Positions 1 to 5,682 of a DNA stretch of 6,101 nt are shown in pieces (position 1 is the stretch's first letter; every line of letters begins with the position of its first letter). The DNA is from Candidatus Electrothrix marina (GTDB lineage: Bacteria; Desulfobacterota; Desulfobulbia; Desulfobulbales; Desulfobulbaceae): NCBI GenBank assembly GCA_004028495.1, contig MTKS01000106.1, positions 1 to 6,101 of the forward strand, written 5' to 3'. Position numbers and translations under genes: made by a program. The notes beneath the pieces were generated by a model that saw nothing but the letters and a program-made list of their open reading frames with translations, did no database searches and had not been told where the DNA came from.

Positions 1-2019
1 CCCATAGTCATAGCGATCAACACTGAAACCGCAAGCCCGACTTGCCCGACGGCATATCCCCACACCCCAAAGCCCATAAATGCCGGGGCAATATTGGGGA
101 TCAGGCTGAGAACACCCAATTTAACACTGCGCAGAACAAAAACCATAATTATCGAAATCAGGGTCAAGGCAAGCAAAGAGGAAGAAAGCATGGACTTAAT
201 ATTGCGCTCCGAAAGGTGAGCAAACATCATGGTCACACCGGAACCCTGTGTATACATGGAAGGCGGGGCGTTTTCCTTGAGCCAGTCCCGGCCTGCGATT
301 TCCAGCTCGCGCATCTCTCTGGTACTTGCCCCGACAAGAGACACTGTCATCCTGCCGGCCGATTTATCAATATTTATTCGGTCGTTCAAATCCAAACCAA
401 AGGGCAGATTCATCTCATACAGAAGCAGGTACTGGGCTGCCAGATTCCGCTCTTCCGGGAGCCGGTAATACGCAGGATCGTTATCATGCATATTACGGTT
501 AATCTGCTTCATGATATCCGTAAAGACGTACACATGACAGACATACTTTTGACGGCGAAACCAATCAGCAAAGGCCTCAATCGTGTGCTGATACTCGGGT
601 TCATTGACCCCTCCTTCCCGTCCTGAATTGAGATCCCAGTCAATCATGTACATACCGGTCAGGTTATCGGCGGTAAAATCCGTAGCGCGGCGGAAGTCAA
701 AACGTGGGCTAAAGAACTTGACAAAATCATCATCCAGCTGGATACGAGAAATCCCCGTGGTGGCTCCGATAATCATTATGATCATAGCCCAAAAAATCGC
801 GGTTCGTCTGCGCACGATAAAATCGGCAAGACACTCATAGATATGCGAAGATGAAGGCGAGAAGGATGGAGATGGCTCCGCAGCTTTCAGCGGCAGAACA
901 GCGGCCAAGGCAGGCAAAAACAATATCGAATAAAGAAAGGCGGCAATAATGCCCATTGCAACAACATTGCCGAGATCCCGAAACGGAGGAGCATCGGAAA
1001 AATTCATGGTCAGAAATCCAATAGCTGTGGTCAGGCTGGTGACCAGCACCGGTTGAAAATTGATCCGGATGGCCTGCTCAATAGCCTGGTGCAGATCACG
1101 TCCGTTCCGCATTTGGTGAAACATGGTGGTCAGAATGTGGACGGAATCAGCAACAGCCAAGGTAAGTATAATAGTCGGTGCATTGGCTGATGCAGGATTC
1201 ATGGGAATACCCAGCCAGCCAGCTAAGCCTAGTCCAGTCAGAGAGGAAAAAACTATCACCAGAAAGGTTAAACCCATACCAAGTGCAGAACGCAAACAGA
1301 TGGCCAGGATCAATAGAAGAAGCCCGCACATGATAGGAACCAGCAGTTCGATATCCTCCTTAGCAGCTAGCTCAAAGGTCGTATCGATCATCACCACCCC
1401 GGTGACATAGATATCCAGCCGGGGATATTTCTGCTGCATCTCAGCCTGTAAGGCATACGCAGCCTCGGAGATCGTATCCGAGACCTTACCGTTTTCATCC
1501 GGCTTAATAACATTAACATTCACCCCGGTTACATGACCGGAGGGAGAGATGAGGCGTCCTTTCAGCAACGGCTCATTCAGAGCGATATTGCGAACTTCCC
1601 CAAGTTGCTCAGCAGTAAGCTGCTCTGCATTCTCCACCAAATCTTCAACGATCAGCTCATCACCCTCTACCTTGGTATGCTGATAGTTGGTTATGGAGTC
1701 TACTCTGCTGGAATAGGGGAGTTTCCAGGACCTTTCCGTGAGATCCTCCACCGCAGCCAGCACATCACGGGTAAAGACATTTTTGGATTTCGGAGCAATC
1801 GTAAAAAAAGACGTTCTCGAACTTGGTATAGGTCTGCTCCAGGGCGTTAAAGGCTTGAAGCTCAGGATTTTCCTCGGAAAAAAACATCCGGCTGTTGCTG
1901 GAGAAAGTCAGAAAACGGGTACCGTAGCCGGTTCCCGCAACAACGAGCAGGGAAAGCAGGATCAGCGGAATTCTGTATGTGATGACAAATCGGCCCAGAC
2001 GTGCTTCAAACATATCCAT
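1..2019 (-). CDS. RND/MMPL-superfamily exporter, frameshifted and truncated by the window edge
   Basis: Probable inner-membrane transporter of the RND superfamily (MMPL/SSD-like 'predicted exporters'); substrate unknown. Read with one frame correction, about 672 residues are in the window. The order is: TM1 (VITYRIPLILLSLLVVAG), a large periplasmic loop (SSNSRMFF, LPYSSRVDSITNYQHT), a TM block (LLVPIMCGLLLLILAICL) with the family-typical ADSVHI, then TSLTTAIGFLTMNFSDAPP and FLPALAAVLP. After a linker come a second-half TM segment (IFWAMIMIIIGATTG), a second periplasmic loop, and further TM segments (ALTLISIIMVFVL) running off position 1. Members are usually 750-850 residues, so the C-terminal TM segments are missing only because the window ends. 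The frame breaks at a T7 run (1803-1809): the upstream frame stops at 1765, while the +1 frame is open from there to position 1. The start at 2019 (ATGGATATG) has AAGGA 10 nt upstream. The frame also stays open upstream to 2112 beside a stronger Shine-Dalgarno. Family assignment is firm; whether the gene is intact is not. Confidence 0.85.
1803..1809 (-). other. Frameshift site in the RND exporter (T7 homopolymer on the coding strand)
   Basis: The coding strand reads GTC followed by seven T and then ACG. With six T the protein continues as FFTIAPKSKNVF into a frame open to the window edge. With seven T it reads FFYDCSEIQKCLYP and stops. A one-base insertion in the homopolymer explains this. 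It may be a sequencing or assembly indel, phase variation, or a real inactivating mutation. Confidence 0.85.
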
Positions 2020-2093
2020 CAGCTTGTCTTCCTTTTTTTCATCGCCTGTGTCAGAGTATCCGGCAGGACGCGATGTGTATTCTCTTACAACAG

Positions 2094-2102
2094 TACCTCC
2101 TA
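2094..2102 (-). promoter_or_regulatory. Strong Shine-Dalgarno with no standard start codon at proper spacing
   Basis: The minus strand reads TAGGAGGTA, the best ribosome-binding match near the RND gene. About 7 nt downstream, in frame with the exporter, lies GTA (2088-2086), where ATG or GTG would be expected. The frame from there (VREYTSRPAGYSDTG... to MDMFEARLG) has no stop. The true start may therefore be here, with a mutated or misread start codon, rather than at 2019. Confidence 0.4.
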
Positions 2103-2112
2103 CATAATGATA

Positions 2113-2471
2113 TTACAATATTTTTTCAGGCAAAAATTTTGTACAATCAACAAAAAAGAGCACATCTTCCTCGATTGCCTTCCAGAAATCCTGTAAAAAA
2201 AATACTCATATTCACTTTAAACGGGATTGAGTATTAAAATTAAAACAGGCCCTGACAAAACTCTCGGGGAATAAAATGAAAACTAAGAAAACAACCAGTT
2301 AAGACACGGGCCACATTTTTACCCGCAAACCTTACAGGACTACCGAAACGTAAACGTCAGGATTCCAGAGCGAAATTTGTCTCGAATGCGGTCAAACCGA
2401 AAAGAAAAAAGCGGTAGAAACCGTGTAACCCCAATCAGTTACAATAAAAAAAAGAACGGTTATTCAGTCAG
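2113..2471. other. Intergenic stretch without a convincing gene
   Basis: About 360 AT-rich bases between the cbiG stop and the exporter leader. It contains a weak terminator candidate after cbiG (2401-2423), a 6-bp inverted repeat TGTAAC/GTTACA (2424-2429 and 2438-2443), and A/T runs. I see no promoter with both boxes good enough to call. Plus-strand readings give only an 8-codon ORF from 2276 and scattered stops. One fragment, ICLECGQTEKKKAVETV, looks faintly protein-like but has no start. Confidence 0.5.
2401..2423 (-). terminator. Weak intrinsic terminator candidate after cbiG
   Basis: On the minus strand a CGGT-TTCT-ACCG hairpin (2423-2412) is followed by C, six T, C and more T. The stem is only 4 bp, so the call rests mainly on the T tract and its position about 50 nt past the cbiG stop. 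Confidence 0.3.
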
Positions 2472-3464
2472 TTAAAAGAGTGTCGGGAAGGGCTGAAGAA
2501 TCTCCGCAATGGCGACCGTCACATTGGGAAATTTCATTTTTTGTACCAGCAAAGGACCGCCACCGGAACTGAGGATTGCGGCGGGTTCTGCTACAGCCTT
2601 GGCTCCGGTGGCCCGCAGAACAGCAGCAGACGCTGCTACCCCTTCAACCTGGTTCAGTTGATCAGGGCTGTAAAAATCAAGGGGGAGGTTCTGGGCATGG
2701 GCAAAGGCGAGCAGGCCCGGCTCATCGCTTTTCAAATCAATGGATGCCAGATTACGGACAGACTCTCGGGCCAGCTGATGGGTTCGGCAGGCATGATCCA
2801 GGGCCTCGCTGATCTCCTTTGCCGGGGTGTTGCGATTACAGCCGATACCTGCTACCAAAGCCTTGGGGTGGAGCAGGACAATATTTTCTTTTTGCCTTAT
2901 GCGGCTCGTGACCAGCAAATCAGCAGCATCCAGGGTTCTGCTCGGAATGATGTCCTGAGGAAGAGGCGGGAGCGGATACTCACTGTACAGGGTAACCGAA
3001 CCGGTATTGACCAGCTTTGCCATGACACGGGTCAGGCCCTGTTTATCCGTCACCGCAAGCCCCATATCGCGGCACCAGAGATCAAGGGCGGTGTGCCCTA
3101 AAACATCGGATGCCGTGGTGATCACGGCCTGCCCTCCGAGCACATCAGCAACCTTCTGCGCCAAGGCATTGCCCCCGCCCAGATGACCGGAAAGCAGGGA
3201 AACGGCAAACCGGCCCTGCTCGTCACAGACCACCAATGCCGGATCAACGGTCTTGTCCTGAAGGAGCGGGGCGATACTGCGCACGACAATGCCGGTGGCC
3301 ATGATACAGATCAGGCTGTCGTGGTCTTGCCAGGCCTGGGCAAAGGTCTGGTGGATTTTACCCTTGTTGGGGATGATCTCGCTTCCGGGGACAAGGGTTT
3401 TAAGGCGTTGGGCTAGCTGCTTTCCGCCCTTGGTTAGGGCTATTATGGCTGTGTGTGTTGGCAT
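2472..3464 (-). CDS. cbiG: CbiG, cobalt-precorrin-5A hydrolase
   Basis: Anaerobic cobalamin-pathway enzyme. It opens the ring-A delta-lactone of cobalt-precorrin-5A, releasing acetaldehyde and giving cobalt-precorrin-5B; it is cytoplasmic. From the start chosen here it has 330 residues, normal for a stand-alone CbiG. The N-terminal/middle CbiG region carries ATGIVVR (about 56-62), DPALVVCDEQGRF and SLLSGHLGGGN (about 89-99). The C-terminal CbiG/CobE domain carries GIGCNRNTPAKEI (about 206-218) and EPAAILSSGGGPLLVQK (about 293-309). The frame extends upstream to an ATG at 3518, but those 18 residues are encoded by a B12-box-like leader and resemble nothing in the family, so I start at 3464 (MPTHTAIIALTKGG). 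The ribosome-binding site there is weak (GGAAG about 10 nt upstream). It lies 76 nt after the toxin gene on the same strand and may be co-transcribed with it. No other cbi gene is visible. Confidence 0.95.
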   Translation of the reverse strand: MPTHTAIIALTKGGKQLAQRLKTLVPGSEIIPNKGKIHQTFAQAWQDHDSLICIMATGIVVRSIAPLLQDKTVDPALVVCDEQGRFAVSLLSGHLGGGNALAQKVADVLGGQAVITTASDVLGHTALDLWCRDMGLAVTDKQGLTRVMAKLVNTGSVTLYSEYPLPPLPQDIIPSRTLDAADLLVTSRIRQKENIVLLHPKALVAGIGCNRNTPAKEISEALDHACRTHQLARESVRNLASIDLKSDEPGLLAFAHAQNLPLDFYSPDQLNQVEGVAASAAVLRATGAKAVAEPAAILSSGGGPLLVQKMKFPNVTVAIAEILQPFPTLF

Positions 3465-3466
3465 AT

Positions 3467-3495
3467 GGCAGGTCTTCCGACTCCGCCCGCAGTCG
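3467..3495 (-). promoter_or_regulatory. B12-box-like element, 3' remnant of a cobalamin riboswitch
   Basis: Directly upstream of the cbiG ATG the minus strand reads GGAGTCGGAAGACCTGCC (3484-3467). This matches the B12-box consensus (rAGYCMGgAgaCCkGCC) at nearly every position. A 5-bp hairpin, CGACT/AGTCG with an 8-nt loop (3495-3478), overlaps it. The rest of the aptamer core (the GGTGAAAATCC..CCGCAACTGT-type block and the GCCACTG block) is not found in the 76-nt gap or in the toxin gene upstream. Seen: the box next to a cobalamin gene. Inferred: a truncated riboswitch, probably non-functional as it stands. Confidence 0.5.
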
Positions 3496-3540
3496 TCTTT
3501 GACCAGAAGGACGTTCATGGGTTGGTGGAGGTTGGAGGAA

Positions 3541-3894
3541 TCAGTAAATGTCTCTTGGCTCAGTCAACAAGTTTATGCCTTCCAATATTTGAGCGAATCG
3601 CTGTTTGGAAACCTGCCCGATTTTTTCCGTCAACTCCCTTTTATTCACCGTGAATATCTGAGAGATATTGACGACGCTTTTTTTCGGCAGATTCGCCTCG
3701 CCTTTACTGAGCAGAACATTGCCCGGAGCCGTTGCCCGTTGGATATTCGATGTTAAGGAACAGACGACAACAGTGTTTATCCGACTTGCATTAAAGAGGT
3801 TATTTTGAATAACTATATGGGGATGACGGAATCCTGGTTCAGAGCCTCTCGGCTCGCTCAAATCAAGCCAGTAGATTTCTCCCTGCTGAATCAC
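3541..3894 (-). CDS. MazF/PemK-family toxin (endoribonuclease)
   Basis: Type II toxin of the MazF/PemK/CcdB-like fold; family members cleave mRNA at short sequences and are neutralised by the partner antitoxin. About 117 residues, normal for the family. Visible signatures are GEIYWLDLSEPRGSEPGFRHP near the N-terminus (the G-[DE]-[IV]-[WY] strand and the RGSEPG..R loop holding the conserved arginine), TVVVCSLTSN around residues 42-51, and LPKKSVVNISQIFTV around 70-84, the usual L-x-K-x-S-x-V-x-x-x-Q-I block. Two GTG codons are possible starts, at 3897 and 3894. I prefer 3894: it makes a 4-nt GTGA overlap with the antitoxin stop and puts AGGA 6 nt upstream. Translation is probably coupled to the antitoxin. 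The RNA target sequence cannot be read from sequence. Confidence 0.92.
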   Translation of the reverse strand: MIQQGEIYWLDLSEPRGSEPGFRHPHIVIQNNLFNASRINTVVVCSLTSNIQRATAPGNVLLSKGEANLPKKSVVNISQIFTVNKRELTEKIGQVSKQRFAQILEGINLLTEPRDIY

Positions 3895-4148
3895 CACGGT
3901 TCCTGCTCACTCATTTTCCTGCGCTTGTTACGCATTGACTGGAGAATATTATCCTCTTCATCGGTCGGCTGATCCTTATATGCCTCATTGAGCTGATCAA
4001 GCATTTTCTTATTTTTCCGATTTTCCATAAATTCACGCAATGCCAGTGTGAACACTCTGCTTCTGGAAACATTCAAGTCGCGGGCTATTTCCTTGACTTC
4101 ATTGAAGAGATTTTCGTCCAATGAAATTGCTGTTTTTACTCCCGGCAT
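3891..4148 (-). CDS. Ribbon-helix-helix antitoxin (MazE-like partner)
   Basis: 85-residue antitoxin. The N-terminal part (about residues 5-45) has a ribbon-helix-helix (MetJ/Arc) pattern: a short strand KTAISLDENLF, helix EVKEIARDLN, turn VSRSR, and a second helix VFTLALREFMEN. The C-terminal 40 residues are charged and probably disordered (DEEDNILQSMRNKRRK), as expected of a toxin-wrapping tail. The ATG at 4148 has a good Shine-Dalgarno (AGGAGAG, about 7 nt away). The stop overlaps the toxin start. As in other RHH antitoxins, it probably binds its own promoter, where two perfect inverted repeats lie. It is an RHH protein rather than an AbrB-fold MazE, so 'MazE' describes its role, not its fold. 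Confidence 0.9.
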   Translation of the reverse strand: MPGVKTAISLDENLFNEVKEIARDLNVSRSRVFTLALREFMENRKNKKMLDQLNEAYKDQPTDEEDNILQSMRNKRRKMSEQEPW

Positions 4149-4185
4149 ACTCTCTCTCCTTTTTTGATTGTGACCTGATATTGCT

Positions 4186-4215
4186 ATTATGCATAAATCA
4201 TCATACCAATGTCAA
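4186..4215 (-). promoter_or_regulatory. Sigma70-type promoter of the toxin-antitoxin operon
   Basis: The minus strand has a perfect -35 box TTGACA (4215-4210), an 18-nt spacer, and the -10 box CATAAT (4191-4186). This lies 38 nt upstream of the antitoxin ATG. Confidence 0.7.
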
Positions 4216-4227
4216 TACTTTTAGTAT
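4187..4227. promoter_or_regulatory. Candidate operators for antitoxin autoregulation
   Basis: Two perfect inverted repeats sit on the promoter. TTATGCATAA (4187-4196) is a 10-bp palindrome over the -10 box. ATACT-TTT-AGTAT (4215-4227) abuts the -35 box. Their position fits autorepression by the RHH antitoxin; binding itself is inferred. Confidence 0.45.
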
Positions 4228-4283
4228 AAACCAAGAAGCAAGGAGATCATTACCGTCAGGCTGAAAGTATCACCTGTTGTGTA

Positions 4284-4328
4284 CCCAGGGTGTTACCCTG
4301 GGCTTGATAAATACAGCCCCTTTGGGGC
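4284..4328. repeat. Twin-hairpin intergenic repeat, copy 1 (downstream of the target gene)
   Basis: Two hairpins: an 8-bp stem CCCAGGGT-GTT-ACCCTGGG (4284-4302), a 13-nt AT-rich linker, then GCCCC-TTT-GGGGC (4316-4328). It is nearly identical to copy 2 at 5317-5360 and in the same orientation, so the pair brackets the DGR target gene. It resembles a REP-type dispersed palindromic unit. No run of T follows, so it is not an obvious intrinsic terminator. Confidence 0.85.
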
Positions 4329-4366
4329 AACTTCGCCTTATCCGCCTGCTCCGTCTTTGCAACCGC

Positions 4367-4450
4367 TATCGGCCCGGCTCCGCCTATTGGGCCGATAACC
4401 GGCTGCACGACCGGAGCTTCCGGCCTGAGCCTGTTTCTGGGCTTGGCTCA
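4367..4450 (-). other. Cluster of hairpins just downstream of the VR
   Basis: Three perfect inverted repeats follow the VR within 92 bp: TGAGCC/GGCTCA (4426-4431 and 4445-4450, covering the target stop codon), CCGGA-GCT-TCCGG (4411-4423), and a 9-bp stem TATCGGCCC/GGGCCGATA with a 13-nt loop (4367-4375 and 4389-4397). In the Bordetella phage BPP-1 DGR a hairpin/cruciform just past the VR promotes homing. These are candidates for the same role; the long stem could instead help terminate target transcription. Confidence 0.45.
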
Positions 4451-5305
4451 CACCTGAACTCGAACACAGCGGAAACCAAGGTCGACGAAACGGTCGCCTG
4501 GCTCGAACCAAAACCGGGAGGCGGAACGGCAGTACCGCGCCCTACTGCCCCACGAGCCGCCGCGAACGACACGGCGAGGTTCATCGGATTTTCCAGCCTC
4601 TTCCTCCTGCCAAACTCGGCCATCTTCAGGAGCATCCTGATAATTTTCATGCCAGGGATCGGCTGTCCATTCCCAGACATTACCCAGCATATCATAGAGG
4701 CCCCAATCATTGGCTTGTTTCTCCGCAGCCGGATGGGTTTCACCGCCGCTGTTCTTGCTGTACCAAGCAATGGGATCAAGGGCCGGGGCCGTATCATCAT
4801 CAATTTCTATCGGGCCGGTATACAGGGCTGTCGAGCTACCTGCCCGACAGGCATATTCCCACTGGGCTTCGCCGGGCAGGGTCAGGTCTAATCCGGGAAG
4901 CTTCCGATTGATCTCTTTCAAAAAATCCTGACAATCATTCCAGCTCACCTGTTCCACCGGACGATCAAAGGATACAAGATCAGCAGATTGAAATTTACTC
5001 GGATTTTCTCCTGTCACCGCCAGCCAAAGGGCCTGAACAACCGGGGTATCGAACAGCCAGAATCCTTGAGATATGGTCACCCGATGTTGCGGCCCTTCAT
5101 CATCCCAGCGTCCCGGCTCATCCTCCGGCGACCCCATCATAAATTGCCCCGGTTGAATCCAGCGCATTCGTTGGGTGACCGGTTTATCCTCTCCAACTAG
5201 AGTAAACTCCACCCAAACCCCGTGGCTGTCCTGTCCCCAGCCGCTGGCCCAGGTTGGCGAGTTGCCGTTTGCTAAAGGGTGCCATGCGGTGTTGATTGCT
5301 GTCAT
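4448..5305 (-). CDS. DGR target protein: FGE-sulfatase (formylglycine-generating-enzyme-like, C-type-lectin fold) domain
   Basis: 285 residues with no signal peptide or membrane segment, so probably cytoplasmic. The FGE-sulfatase/SUMF1 domain fills most of the protein: FMMGSPEDEPGRWDDEGPQH (55-74), PVEQVSWNDC (116-125), LTLPGEAQWEYACRAGS (141-157), WGLYDMLGNVWEWT (201-214), RVVRGGSW (245-252) and the closing GFRCVR (277-282). The last 40 codons are the VR, so the hypervariable residues sit in the fold's ligand/active-site end. True FGEs have a Cys pair here (GGSYxCxxxYC); this protein has Ser254 and Cys259, so it is probably not a sulfatase-activating enzyme but a binding or other enzymatic variant. 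The ATG at 5305 has only a weak Shine-Dalgarno (GTAGGTA), with a repeat hairpin ending 11 nt upstream of the start. It is the third DGR component on the same strand, after the RT and TR. Its ligand cannot be inferred. Confidence 0.95.
   Translation of the reverse strand: MTAINTAWHPLANGNSPTWASGWGQDSHGVWVEFTLVGEDKPVTQRMRWIQPGQFMMGSPEDEPGRWDDEGPQHRVTISQGFWLFDTPVVQALWLAVTGENPSKFQSADLVSFDRPVEQVSWNDCQDFLKEINRKLPGLDLTLPGEAQWEYACRAGSSTALYTGPIEIDDDTAPALDPIAWYSKNSGGETHPAAEKQANDWGLYDMLGNVWEWTADPWHENYQDAPEDGRVWQEEEAGKSDEPRRVVRGGSWGSRARYCRSASRFWFEPGDRFVDLGFRCVRVQV
4459..4576 (-). repeat. DGR variable repeat (VR)
   Basis: Aligns without gaps to the TR at 5529-5646. The last 22 bases on the coding strand (4480-4459) are identical to the TR and contain only one A; this is the expected initiation-of-mutagenic-homing (IMH) segment. 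In the 116-bp core (4459-4574), 19 positions differ and 16 of them are A in the TR. Relative to the TR, these residues change: N253G, N254S, Q257R, N258Y, Y263S, N265F, R266W, N267F, N271D, N273F, D274V and N275D. Two more changed adenines at 4575-4576 suggest the VR extends slightly (codon 244, AAC to CGC). Confidence 0.96.
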
Positions 5306-5316
5306 TACCTACTTTC

Positions 5317-5360
5317 CCCAGGGTGTTACCCTGGGCTATTATGTATAGCCCCTTTGGGGC
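5317..5360. repeat. Twin-hairpin intergenic repeat, copy 2 (leader of the target gene)
   Basis: CCCAGGGT-GTT-ACCCTGGG (5317-5335), a 12-nt linker, and GCCCC-TTT-GGGGC (5348-5360). Both hairpins match copy 1 exactly; only the linker differs. A third stem, GGGCTAT/ATAGCCC (5333-5339 and 5345-5351), competes with both, so the target mRNA leader could fold in two exclusive ways. The repeat ends 11 nt before the target ATG and may influence translation; that is inference. Confidence 0.85.
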
Positions 5361-5384
5361 ATGTAGCATGTCTCTGATCTGACT

Positions 5385-5417
5385 AAAAAAAACGACCAGC
5401 CGGTGAGCGTTCGCCGG
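5385..5417 (-). terminator. Possible terminator ending the TR transcript
   Basis: On the minus strand an imperfect 7-bp stem, CCGGCGA/TCACCGG with one C-A mismatch (5417-5411 and 5406-5400), is followed after 7 nt by eight T (5392-5385). The gap between stem and T run is longer than usual, so it is a weak terminator at best. It would leave about 135 nt of RNA 3' of the TR. Confidence 0.35.
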
Positions 5418-5528
5418 ACATCCACCACAAACTACTAACACACCGGGGGCCATTGTCTTTCGCCATTGAACCTCAAATGGCCTGGAATGCAACCTGTTCA
5501 GGTACGGGTCATCCAACCCATTCGTGAG
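5418..5528 (-). ncRNA. TR-downstream spacer, probable part of the DGR template RNA
   Basis: Between the TR and the hairpin/T8 site there is no gene with a start, ribosome-binding site or recognisable product. In the BPP-1 DGR the RNA just 3' of the TR is needed to prime and template cDNA synthesis; this stretch has the matching position and a similar length. That role is inferred from position only. Confidence 0.4.
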
Positions 5529-5646
5529 CTCGAACACAGCGGAAACCAAGATTATCGTTACGGTTGCCTGGCTCGTTCCTGTTCCGGTAGGCGGAACGGC
5601 AGTTCTGCGCCCTATTGTTCCACGAGCCGCCGCGAACGACACGGTT
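5529..5646 (-). repeat. DGR template repeat (TR)
   Basis: Invariant donor of the VR, starting about 40 nt after the RT stop. Read in the VR frame it gives [19 protein letters not shown], then [19 protein letters not shown]. It is rich in Asn codons (six AAC and two AAT within the 116-bp core, a further AAC at its 5' edge), the classical DGR design that lets a codon become many residues but no stop. The core has 24 adenines on the coding strand, none in its first 24 bases and only one in its last 22. It has no start or function as a protein. Confidence 0.96.
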
Positions 5647-5682
5647 CACGCCGGTTTTTTGGTCACACACCAGTTTCTTAGC

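Noticed and set aside
42..840. Plus-strand frames at 42-626 and 604-840
   Set aside because: They lie antisense to the RND exporter, whose minus-strand frame has membrane segments and family motifs throughout. The plus-strand products look random.
2276..2471. Possible degenerate small plus-strand gene with ICLECG
   Set aside because: The frame has stops at both ends, no start and only one Cys-x-x-Cys; too little to support a pseudogene.
2541..3101. Plus-strand 186-codon frame
   Set aside because: Antisense shadow of cbiG, which has clear domain motifs on the other strand.
3550..3561. Second B12-box-like string (GAGCCAAGAGAC on the minus strand) at the end of the toxin gene
   Set aside because: It matches only the first half of the box, lies in the toxin's last codons (TEPRDIY and stop), and has no CCTGCC. 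Probably chance.
4277..4891. Plus-strand 204-codon frame over the VR and target 3' end
   Set aside because: Antisense to the FGE-fold gene. It begins inside the twin-hairpin repeat and has low-complexity composition.
4284..5360. CRISPR-like array from the two hairpin repeats
   Set aside because: Only two copies about 1 kb apart with a gene between them; there is no regular spacer structure and no cas gene.
5184..5642. Minus-strand 152-codon frame reading through the TR and spacer into the target gene
   Set aside because: It has no ribosome-binding site, overlaps the TR and the start of the well-supported target gene in another frame, and shows no helical Avd-like pattern. It is a shadow frame, not an accessory protein.
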